Position numbers and translations under genes: made by a program
NCBI GenBank assembly: GCA_036927565.1
Contig: JAYESD010000006.1
Location: 107,233,353-107,297,352 of the forward strand
From: Tuctoria greenei
Taxonomy: Eukaryota; Streptophyta; Magnoliopsida; Poales; Poaceae
Reading direction: 5' to 3'
Length of the DNA stretch: 64,000 nt
Notes under the pieces: model-generated
Databases searched by the model: none
What the model saw: the letters and a program-made list of their open reading frames with translations, nothing else
Told to the model about the DNA's origin: nothing
Shown: one piece after another, positions 11,150-20,965 of the stretch
How positions within the stretch are numbered: position 1 is the stretch's first letter
Layout: each line of letters begins with the position of its first letter

Positions 11150-11470
11150 CTCTCCGCAACGCGCTTGTAGGAGCATCCGCCGGCCGCCCTGATTGTAGGA
11201 GCATCCGCCGGCCGCCACGCTTGTAGGAGCATCCGCGGGCCGCCACGCTTGGAGGAGCATTCGCCGGCTGCCACGCTTGGAGGAGCATCCGCCGGCCGCC
11301 ACGCTTGGAGGAGCATCCGCCGGCCGCTATGCTTGGAGGAGCATCCGCGGCCGCCACGCTTGTAGGAGCATCCGCCGGCCGCCACTCTTGTAGGAGCATC
11401 CGCCGGCCGCCAAGCTTGGAGGACCAACCGCCGGCCGCCACGCTTGTAGGAGAATCCGTCGGCCGCAGCG
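11150..11470. repeat. 28-bp GC-rich minisatellite, about 11 copies
   Basis: The unit is ACGCTTGGAGGAGCATCCGC followed by CGGCCGCC, 28 bp, confirmed by the 11301 to 11329 spacing. Copies vary at TGG/TGT, and one has lost two bases. Because 28 is not divisible by three, all minus-strand frames stay open and give repetitive 'ADAPTSVAAGG'-like peptides; these are artefacts of the repeat. Confidence 0.85.
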
Positions 11471-11570
11471 CGTGGAGTAACAACAGCTAGGTACAATTGC
11501 TCACAAAATGTGTTCTTGTACACCTATCCTCTTACGGATAGGCTGATGGCTGATTGAATTGTAGGAAGCG

Positions 11571-14500
11571 ATGTCAGAAGATAAGACGTGGATGGGAAAA
11601 GACAGACATACGAGGGAGTGGCAGGATGGAATGAAGTCATTTTTAAATTTTGCATTTCAGGGCACTCGTGAAGGAGGAAATATGCCTTGTCCTTGAACGA
11701 GATGTCGTAATATTTGCCACAAGACACGCAAGGGAGTTCATTTACACCTGCTCAGAAATGGGATGTTATTGGATTATACTTGTTGGATACACCATGGAGA
11801 AATACGAGTTCAGGAAAATATTGCTGAGGAATCAGCAAATAATGAGGAGATAATTTCTGATGATGGTGCTATGCAAAATATGTTGTCCAGTCTACTTAGA
11901 GGCACTGATCATGGTGGTACTTCAGCAGATGCTGATGATCAAGAAAATGCTATAAACCAGCAGGAGCCAACTGGGGATGCAAAGAAATTATATAACTTAT
12001 TAACTGATGCCAAAAAGGAGTTGTATCCAGTTTGTTCGCAGCTGACCCAATTATCCTACATTGTCAGGTTCTACCAGATAAAGTGTTTAACTGGTATGAG
12101 CAAAGTAGCTTGTGAGATGTTTCTTGAACTATTCTCATTTGCGCTTCCAAAGGGCCACTGCATTCCTAATACACTTAATAAACTTCAGAAGGTTGTTCGT
12201 GACCTTGGGCTGGACTACCAAAAGATCGATGCATGTGTCAATGACTGTGTGTTATTCCGGAAGGACTATTCTCTGCTGAATAGTTGCCCAAAATGTGGTG
12301 AATTAAGATGGAAAAATAGTACTTCTAGGGATGCAAGAGAGGCTTTACCTTGTGGAAAATCCAAGAAGCTTGTAGCATGAAAGGTTCTACGTTACTTCCC
12401 TCTTATTCCCCGTCTACAAAGGTTTTATATGGGAGAATCAACGGCATCAAACATGCGCTGGCACAAAGAAGGTCGTACTGATGATGGAATATTACGCCGT
12501 CCCGCCGATTCGAAAGCATGGAAGCATTTTGATAGCATTCACACAAATTTCTCATCTAATCCTCGCAACATAAGACTTGGGCTAGCATGTGATTCTAATC
12601 CCTTATAATCTACCACCTTGGCTGTGTATGAAGCAGTCTTATTGGGTGATGTCAATGATAATTCCTGGGCTAAAGTCACCTGGAAACAACATTGATATGT
12701 ATCTGCAGCCTTTGATTGATGAGCTACTGAAATTTTGGTCTGATGGTGTTGAAACATATGACAGTTTAAAGAAAGAGACATTTGTCATGCGAGCTTCTTT
12801 ATTGTGGACAATAAATTATTTTCCAGCATATGCAATGCTATGTGGATGGAGCACAAAAGGGAAGCTAGCATGTCCATACTGCCATATAAACACTAACGCC
12901 TTCTGGTTGAAATATGGACGAAAGCATTGTTACATGGGTCATCGTCGTTTCCTACCTCAGGATCACAGATGGCGCCGAAACAAAGGTTCTTTCAACAACA
13001 AGGTAGAGAATAGAGAGGCTCCAACATCACTCTCTGGTGACGAAGTACTCCAACAATACGAGTGTTTTGATCAAGTGAGTTTTGGACCGACGAATAATAA
13101 GAGAAAGCACACCGAGGAAAATAGATGGCATAATTGGAAGAAGAAAAGTATATTTTTCGACCTCCCTTATTGGAACACATTGCTAATAAGGCATAACTTG
13201 GATGTCATGCACATTGAGAAAAACATTTGTGATAGCATATTGGGGACATTGCTTGCTATGGATGGTAAAACAAAAGATAGTCTACAAGCTCGTCTTGATA
13301 TGAAGGATATGGGTATACGGCCAGATCAACATCCGAAGTTCATAAAGAGCAAGTACACATTCCCACCAGCATTATATACTTTGGGCAAAGATGAGAAGAC
13401 CACCTTGTGCAGGTTTTTGGGGAATGTGAAGGTGCCCAATGGTTATGCCTCAAACATCAAGAGATGTGTGGACATAAAAGCATGTAAGGTATCGGGTCTA
13501 AAAGCTCATGACTGCCATATTATATTTTAGAAGCTCCTTCCTATTGCAATACGTAACATATTGCCTGAAAAGGTTGTTGCACCTTTAATTGAGTTTAGCA
13601 CATTCTTTTCTGGAATTTGTTCTAAAGAATTGGCGGAACCAGATTTGGACAAGATGAGCAAACAAATTCCTGAAACAATTTGTAATCTTGAGATGTTGTT
13701 TCCTCCCGCTTTCTTTGATATCATGGTACATCTTCCAACCCATCTTGCCGAAGAAGCACGGTTGGGTGGACCTGTTTCTTATAGATGGATGTATCCAATT
13801 GAGAGGTACCTTGGTACATTGAAGAGGTATGTACATAACAAAGCTCACCCGGAGGGTTCTATAGCTGAGGGATATATTGCCGAAGAGTGTATGACTTTTT
13901 GTAGTCAGTTTTTGGATAACATTAGCGCCGAGCGTAATAGGCTAGAACGTCATGAAGCTGCAGCTACAAATGAACCTTCTGTTGATAATTCTAACATATT
14001 TACAGAAGTTGATAATTCTAAAAAAGGGTATAAATAGGACCAACTTACTATGGTGGAACTACGTAACATCAGGCATTATCTTATTACTAACGTTGAAGAG
14101 GCCGCTCCGTGGATCAAGTAATAATGTATAACTCAGATGTTGTATACTATATATATGGCTTATTGTAGATGGCTAATTTAATTTTGTACCCTTTTTAGTG
14201 AGCATATTGAAGAGTTGAAAAAGATTCATTCTCGTGATGTTGATAAACGCCATAGAGATGAGTTTGTTGATTGGTTTAAGAAACGAGTAAGTACATGCAA
14301 GTTTGCACTTTGATGAAATATTGAACAAATATGTGTTCTGAAATTGGTTTGTCGTTGATAACCCCTGTTATACTAATGTGTACAGATTACAACATTACAC
14401 AAAGAAGGCAAAGCAACCAATTATCTGTACGCATTATCTAGAGGACCTGATCGTCGGGCACGTTTTTTAGTCGGTTATTCATCAATGGCTTCTTCTTTCG

Positions 14501-15149
14501 AACTGCAGATGTGGAAAAAGATTTACGGACCCAAAACAGTGGTATTGTTGTTCGGGGCACTGATCATGATTGGTTTGGAGTAATCAAGAAAATCATTGCT
14601 ATTGATTTTGAAAAAAATCAAGAGGTTCTGTTATTTCAGTGTGAATGGTTTGATCAGCCTTTTAGAAGCAGTCAGAACCAAAGCAGAGGATACAAAAAGG
14701 ATCAATACGGAATGATAGATGTTGACACTACTCTGTTTCGATTCCAGTATGAGCCTTACATTCTAGCCACCCAAGCAGAACAAGTTTTTTATGTTCCAAG
14801 TGTGAAGAATCCTAAATGGGCTACAATTGTTAAAACGAAGCCACAGAACCTTTTTGCCATGCCCCCTGGAGACAGTGAAAATAATGTGACTGAGATAATG
14901 GAGGCTAAGACATTTCATGATGATCTGCTTACTGATGATATCAATAATGAGGATACGACCGCATGGGCTAGGATTGACATTGAGGGAGCCAGCGGCGATG
15001 CTTCCACTCTTATAATGACAACGGCAGGTGATCAGTTTGAGGTAGATGGAGTTGCATCAGAAAATGAAGACGACGACGACGATACATGTACCAATGATGG
15101 TCATGTAGCTCCATTGTGGGGGGACGACAGCGAAGATGACGATTTTTAG
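11571..15149 (+). pseudogene. CACTA transposase TNP2 (Transposase_21 family), broken
   Basis: ATG at 11571 opens a Transpos_assoc-like N-terminus ('TWMGKDRHTREWQDG') that hits a TGA at about 11689 in the position of a conserved Cys. The same frame resumes through 'LDYTCWIHHGE' to a stop at 12378. The stretch 12381-12600 retains 'YFPLIPRLQRFYM' and 'NIRLGLACDS' but lacks a piece. 12589-13530 is the core, with 'IPYNLPPWLCMK', a 'CPYCH' zinc-type motif and 'RHNLDVMHIEKN'. 13531-14037 is DUF4218-like ('PIERYLGTLKRYVHNKA'). 14040-14510 has two candidate introns. 14511-15149 is DUF4216-like ('LFQCEWFDQP') with an acidic tail. TNP2 normally cuts and joins CACTA ends in the nucleus; this copy cannot make a full protein. 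It is the plausible transposase gene of the element that ends at 17863. Confidence 0.85.
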
Positions 15150-15760
15150 TATAATTAAGTACGTGACATGTAGCTCCACAATGAGTTCATCCGTCCGAAC
15201 CCGACATTTATTTTTCAGTTATTTATATTTGCTACCCGAAAAGTACCCCATACCCGATATTTCGGTCTTTTCAGTTCTGGTCTCGGTTTTATCGGTTTCT
15301 GTTTTTCGGTCTTGGTTTATTTGCCCACCCCTAATTTACGTAGTAGTAGCATATTTAGGGGATATACAGTATAAAACTTTTTCAAAGGGAAGTCTTAGGT
15401 TTCGTCAAATCTATCTTTCAGATTTACGTGATTTTGATCTGTTTTAACAATACAAAAATGTACTTTAAGATTCACCATGAAAAATATTTCCATAATATAC
15501 AATCTAGTACTACATGTTATTGAAGTTAATAAATTCCATATAAATCATTTGTCAAAGGTAATTAGTTCGACCAAAACAGAAATAGAGTTGAGTTGGGGCG
15601 GAGGAAGTATTATACGTTGCTGTTTGCCGCATAAGGTTTCGTCCTTCGTTCAAGCTGTAGCCATTTGTACAGGTGGCTGATGCGACCGGGCGCACCGAGC
15701 TTACGTGCGCGCCAGTCACCGAGGCGCCTTAGACGCGCGCAGCGCATGCGTTGAAATCAC

Positions 15761-15859
15761 CTGCGGTACTGCAGGTGCAGTAACAGTCACTGACATGTGG
15801 GTCCGGCTGACCGTGGGGCCCACATGTCAGTGACTTTTACTGCACCTGCAGTACTGCAG
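15761..15859. repeat. foldback with 44-bp arms, MITE-like
   Basis: Left arm 15761-15804 pairs with right arm 15816-15859, with 3 mismatches in 44 and an 11-bp loop. The arms contain CTGCAGGTGCAGTAA and GTCACTGACATGTGGG. No target duplication was established. Confidence 0.75.
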
Positions 15860-16004
15860 AGGTTATGCATCCCGCATGTGCATCTTTGAATTCAAATGGA
15901 ACCACTCCGCGTCCCATCACCACTTTACCATGAACCAATGCGGATGGTCTTAAAGGCAGGCCTGGCTCTGGGCCTAGGCGGGCGGAAATAAATTTTCTGC
16001 GATC

Positions 16005-16106
16005 CTCGAGAACGGATCGAGGGGAAGGCTCATCACCCATAGAGCTCGTGTAGCTTCCGTCCCCTCGATCCGTTGGCGATGAGCCTTCGCCTCATCCGTT
16101 CTCGAG
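16005..16106. repeat. inverted repeat with about 30-bp arms
   Basis: CTCGAGAACGGAT...AAGGCTCATC at 16005-16034 is mirrored by GATGAGCCTT...ATCCGTTCTCGAG at 16078-16106. A second nested palindrome uses GATCGAGGGGA and TCCCCTCGATC. Confidence 0.7.
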
Positions 16107-16153
16107 TTCGCGGCAGCCACTACGCCGCTTCTACCCTGCTTCTAGACTGAGGA

Positions 16154-16268
16154 CGCTGATGATCCGCAACATACTTTTAAATCTGTGTGTTGGTATTCTC
16201 CCCCTCATATTTGTTGATGTGTTAATATCTGATGTTTTACATCGTTGAGTATGTTACGGATCATCAGC
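16154..16268. repeat. inverted repeat with 20-bp arms
   Basis: GCTGATGATCCGCAACATAC (16154-16173) pairs with GTATGTTACGGATCATCAGC (16249-16268), with one mismatch and a 75-bp spacer. Confidence 0.75.
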
Positions 16269-16349
16269 ATCGTTAGTCCAGCACTGAGTCGTCAGGAGGC
16301 AAAAAGTAATGAACATCATTGATCAGCACTGCGCCGAGGAGAACGCGAA

Positions 16350-17863
16350 AATTGTTTACTGATTCGTGGTAATTGATCCTAATGCAACGACTGTGTTCCC
16401 TGGCAATAAAGATGTAACGCCACGAACCAGTATTTCGTGGCAACACATCCTAATGCAATGATTCTGTTTCGTTGCATTACGGTCCAAATGCAACTGTTTG
16501 CTGATTCGTGGCAACAGATCCTAAAGCAACGACTGTGTTCCGTGGCAATAAAGCTGTAACGCCATGAACCAGTAATTCGTGGCAATAGATCCTAATGCAA
16601 CAACTGTGTTCCTTAGAAATAAAGATGTAACGCCACGAACCAGTATTTCGTGGCAACAAATCCTAATGCAACAACTGTGTTCCGTGGCAATAAAGCTGTA
16701 ACGCCACGAACCAGTAATTCGTGGCAACAGATCCTAATGCAACGACTGTGTTCCGTGGCAATAAAGCTGTAATGCCACGAACTAGTAATTCGTGGCAACA
16801 GATCCTAATGCAATGATTGAGTTCCGTGGCAATAAAGTTGTAACGCCACGAACTAGAGTATCGTGGCAACACATCCTAATGCAACAATTCTGTTTCGTTG
16901 CATTACGGTCCAAATGCAACTGTTTGCTGATTCGTGGCAACAGATCCTAATGCAACGATTATGTTCGTGGCAATAAAGTTGTAACGCCACTAAACAGTAA
17001 TTCGTGGCAACAGATCCTAATGCAACGATTGTGTTCCGTGGCAATAAAGTTGTAACGCCACGAACCAGTATTTCGTGGCAACACATCCTAATGCAACGAT
17101 TCTATTTCGTTGCATTACGGTCCAAATCCTATTGTTTGCTGATTCGTGGCAACAGATCCTAATGCAACGACTGCGTTCCGTGGCAATAAAGTTGTAACGC
17201 CACGAACCAGTATTTCGTGACAACAGATCCTAATGCAACGACTGTGTTCCGTGGCAATAAAGTTGTAATGCCACGAACCAGTAATTCGTGGCAACAGATC
17301 CTAATGCTCGATTGTGTTCTGTGGCAATAAAGTTGTAACGCCATGAACCAGTACTTCGTGGCAACACATCCTAATGCAACAATTCTATTTCGTTGCATTA
17401 CGGTCCAAATGCAACTGTTTGCTGACTCGTGGCAACAGATCCTAATGCAACGACTGTGTTCCATGGCAATAAAGTTGTAACGCCATGAACCAGTATTTCG
17501 TGGCAACAGATCCTAATGCAACGACTGTGTTCTGCGGCAATAAAGTTGTAACACCACGAACCAGTAATTCGTGGCAATAGATCCTAATGCAACGACTGTT
17601 TTCCATGACAATAAAGTTGTAACGCCACGAACCAGTATTTTGTGGCAACAGATCCTAATGCAACGATTGTGATCCGTTGCATTAGCATCCTGACGCCACG
17701 AACTAGTGAATCATGGCAACAGATCCTAATTATACGATTGTGTTCTGTGGCGATAGATCCTAGTGCCACGAACTAGTGAATCGTGGCAAAAAGCCAAGCT
17801 TACTACAACGATTTAGTATTCGTTGCAGTACAATCGTTGCAACAGGTCAGAATCCTTGTAGTG
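16350..17863 (+). repeat. 71-bp subterminal array and right terminus of a CACTA element
   Basis: About 20 tandem copies of a 71-bp unit, with ATTCGTGGCAACAGATCC at the start and GTTGTAACGCCACGAACC near the end. Spacing was checked at 16717 to 16788. Some units carry a variant half, CGTTGCATTACGGTCC. The array finishes at AATCCTTGTAGTG, ending at 17863, which read inward is CACTACAAGGATT, a CACTA terminus. The following CAT (17864-17866) is the candidate 3-bp target duplication. The left terminus is not in the window. Minus-strand frames through the array are repeat artefacts. Confidence 0.8.
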
Positions 17864-19740
17864 CATGCTCATGAGATAATATCTTCAAGTGGGAAAAGCC
17901 GTCACTACATCAACAAGTATTCATCAAGATAATGGAGAGGCTAAGGCCATCATGTGGTCCACATGTCCAACTAACATTCCAAAGGAGATTTGTCATATAA
18001 ATCAAGAGAAGTTGTCCATATCTTCAACTTTGGGATTGGACAACAAATCATCGCGCTAAACAGGATGGAGGTAAGCCCCAATCATCGGACTTCAAAAATT
18101 CGGTAAGTCCTCGCCAATAGGTTAATTGGTGGTTATCTCATATTTGCTTTCCCAATTGCACATTTGAAATTGCCATCAATCCTTGCATTTGCTTTTAGCG
18201 TGTTTGATTTTTCACACTTGCATGTTGGAAAGTAAAATTTCCAACCATCATAAAACTAAAATTTTGAATTAGGAAATAAATTTATTTGGATATGAACCTT
18301 GGGCGTAACCACTTGAATTCATCTTCCTAATTCAAACCAAAAAAATATTTCTCTTAAAAATCATTGCATTTGCATGTTGTTTCAAGTGAGGACAAAACAA
18401 TTTGACAAAGGGTACAACATGCTTTTGAGCTAACGTAACCCGTTTTCGAGTTGTTTTGTTTGTTCTTGATTTAGTGCAGCCAGGACAAAATTTGAAAAAA
18501 AGTTGGAAGGCCTCATCAAGTGCATATCTCTCTATCGATCTCATTTTTAGTTCATGGTGGAGGAATGCTCAAAATGGTAGCCCAACGGAGGAGTAAGATG
18601 AAGCCCCTTCAACTCCAACCTCAACTTGGCAGGAAACATTGAACATGAAGACTACACCAAAATCCATGGTCGTGAGTTTCTCACACAACGACCTTCAACC
18701 GGATTGCTCTTCAATTGACGTACAAGTTTAAAAAAAATTCCTTCACTTTAACTGCATTAGGATTGAATGATTTTTGCTTACATTGGTAAGAAAGGTTTAC
18801 ACCTTCTCATCACTCAATTCTTATGCATCCTCACGAGAGTAAGCATTGGCATTACTCTTTTTGATTCTTCAAAAAGGAATGTCACCTTACATGGGAATAA
18901 TGTAAACAAGTACCTAGAATTTCATAAGCATTGCTAAAATTGACTTAGACATATTCTGCATAGGTAATGCTTATGAAGACTTAAGGTCGAATTGGTATGT
19001 AGCAACCAAGGAATAGTGATGTCCATAATTTTGATTTCAAAATCATTCATGCATGGATCACTAAATTTCAAATCCCTAGGCAAGAAATAAAAAAATGTTC
19101 AGGAGGATAAAATTGAGAATCTTGTTTGTCATGATCAAAATGATAATATTTGCTCTTGTGTAAAAAAAAACTATGATGGTTAGAAAATTTACAAGGTGAA
19201 GGGATCCATATAGTGTATTTATATCACTTGCATTGTTATGAGTAGGAGCTTTAGAAAATGTGCAAATTGATTTATCCATAAAACCCCACTCTTATCAATG
19301 AATAACACATTGTTCATGGATACACTTGAATTTGGACCCAATGCATCGTTGGTCTTGTTCTTCCCCGTACGTACAAATGAAGATTTTGTTACCTAAACCG
19401 AAAATTCATTTGTACAAGTATCGGGAGCTAACCATCCCTTTCTATCATAGAGAGGAAGTTTGCAGGAGTAAAATAACTATGCATGCATTCAAAAGATCCG
19501 ATTGCTGAAACCCTAGGAGGATTCCATTTAAATATCTCTTGGCCAAGGAGTAAATTAGGATGGTTGCTACCTATCAGAAATTAGGCTCGAAGGTCAACCA
19601 TAACTATACGAGGTCGGAGATTCGACATGGAAACCCTCCGTGATCAACCAATATGCTGCTACGAATATGAGAGAGCATTATGCTCTCAACTATTCTAAGC
19701 ACTCATTCAAGCTCAAGGGGATTGCCACCATCATTGAGTG
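17864..19740 (+). other. internal noncoding DNA of an Athila-like Gypsy element
   Basis: No coding region is visible in this stretch. It is AT-rich and leads without a visible break into the 79-bp tandem array and, beyond E1, to the polypurine tract and LTR at 34653. Athila-type elements have long 3' noncoding regions, so this is assigned by continuity. Confidence 0.45.
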
Positions 19741-20093
19741 TAAGTTATTCCTTTGTGGCAAAAAGGTATGATGTGCCTTAACCAAGGAATGACAAGATGA
19801 CATCCAATGTATATTGGGTGCAAGTTGTTCCTATGTGGCTAAAAGGTATTTTATATCTTAGTCAAGGAATAACATATCACACTCAACCCATGTTGAGTAC
19901 ACGTCATCTCTTTTTGGTTATAGGTGTGTTGTACCTTATCCATGGAATAATGGATCGTACTTAACACATGTTGAGTACATGTCATTCCTTTGTGGCTAAA
20001 GGTTATCATTACCTTTGCCAAGGAATGACGGATCACACCCAATGCATGAAGGGTACAAGTTATTCCTTTATAGTAAGAAGGTATGATACACCT
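19741..20093 (+). repeat. 79-bp tandem repeat, left part
   Basis: Motif GTTATTCCTTTGTGGC recurs at 19744, 19824, 19902, 19981 and 20059, a period of 78-80 bp, with AAGGAATGAC and TTGAGTACA in each unit. The array is cut by E1 and continues at 33016. Confidence 0.8.
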
Positions 20094-20926
20094 TGTCGGT
20101 ACCCTAAAAACCATACACCCCCTGAGGTTACAAAGATCTCAAGGGAAGGACATCCACTCAAATTGAAGACCCTCGGGGGCCCACTCGCCAGACGTGACCG
20201 GACCCGCTTCTCCAACATGGTTAACCTCTAGGTTGCCACGTGTACTGACAGACCAGAGTTATTACCCACAAGGGTGAAGCTCCGGGCTAGGTACTGAAAC
20301 GGCACCTCCGGAGGTAACCCCTGACCGAGAGAAGCTCCGGACCTGACACGTGCCAGGCCACCCCGGAGCTTCCCGCTTCTCCCAAGCAAGCTCCGGAGCT
20401 GCCACGTGTCCATACGTCGGAGCTAGCTGCTTAAAACCCCCGGGAGACGTTGTAACGGCTCCGGATCTCCAAAGGACAGCCGCAGACTTCAAGACCCGAT
20501 TAATTACCATTAATTCCACGTTAATGATAATTAATCGGACGATCTTAACACCTGTAACGGCACTGTCGGAGCCGTTACAGGGTTATTAACAACAATTAAT
20601 CTCGTGTATCAATACTAATAACCGTCAGGGCCACATGTCGGGCCAGGCTGACTTGTAACGGTTTGTCCTTATGTTATAAAAGGACAAACCGACGATACAC
20701 GAGGGGAGAACTCTTGAACTCTCTGAAGCTCACAAGTTAATACAACACACACACACACCCGTGGAGTAGGGTATTACGCTCAGGCGGCCCGAACCACGTA
20801 AACCACTGTGTCACTCGTGCCCAATCGCGTTTCACCTACTTGAGTCTCCGCGCGCCCCAAACCGAACCACAAACTCCTTCCACACTTTCATAGTGTCAGG
20901 GGATCTGCCGACTCCAACAGTCGACA
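20094..20926 (+). repeat. E1 5' LTR (833 bp)
   Basis: Matches the E1 3' LTR except for GTCAGGG versus GCCAGGG near 20625 and a shorter AC run near 20743-20757. It contains three CACGTG palindromes (20237, 20347, 20403), the hairpin CCTGTAACGGC/GCCGTTACAGG (20551-20581), and a TATA box within a hairpin loop (20659-20691). Confidence 0.95.
20659..20691 (+). promoter_or_regulatory. LTR core promoter: TATA box in the loop of a perfect hairpin
   Basis: CGGTTTGTCCTT (20659-20670) and AAGGACAAACCG (20680-20691) are perfect reverse complements around ATGTTATAA. The TATAAAAGG box starts at 20675. The same structure is in the other LTRs at 32741-32773, 38758-38790 and 50838-50870. Transcription from this box would start about 30 bp downstream. 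Confidence 0.7.
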
Positions 20927-20950
20927 GTTGGCGCGCCAGGAAGGGGGCGC
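20927..20950 (+). other. E1 primer-binding region
   Basis: GTTGGCGCGCCAGG follows the 5' LTR directly, where the minus-strand primer tRNA should pair. E2 has the same site but with GGTAGGGGGCGC where E1 has GGAAGGGGGCGC. I do not assign the tRNA. Confidence 0.6.
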
Positions 20951-20965
20951 CTGAGATCTTCAAGA

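Larger units (their letters stand above)
15150..16349. other. noncoding spacer with several foldbacks
   Basis: About 1.2 kb without a gene lies between TNP2 and the subterminal array. 15230-15340 has 'TTCGGTCTTTTCAGT'-like repeats and GCCCACCCCTAA, which reads TTAGGGGTGGGC on the other strand, like a plant hAT terminus, but no partner end was found. Three inverted repeats are listed separately. Confidence 0.5.

Noticed and set aside
11119..11523. Repetitive minus-strand ORFs of 119-134 codons
   Set aside because: Produced by the 28-bp minisatellite having no stop in any minus phase; no conserved start or domain.
15230..15340. hAT element suggested by GCCCACCCCTAA and TTCGGT repeats
   Set aside because: Only one end-like sequence, with no matching opposite end or 8-bp duplication.
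16379..17769. Series of minus-strand ORFs of 60-115 codons, and the regular array as a possible CRISPR
   Set aside because: The ORFs repeat the 71-bp unit. The units are contiguous with no unique spacers, and the host is a plant, so it is CACTA subterminal DNA.
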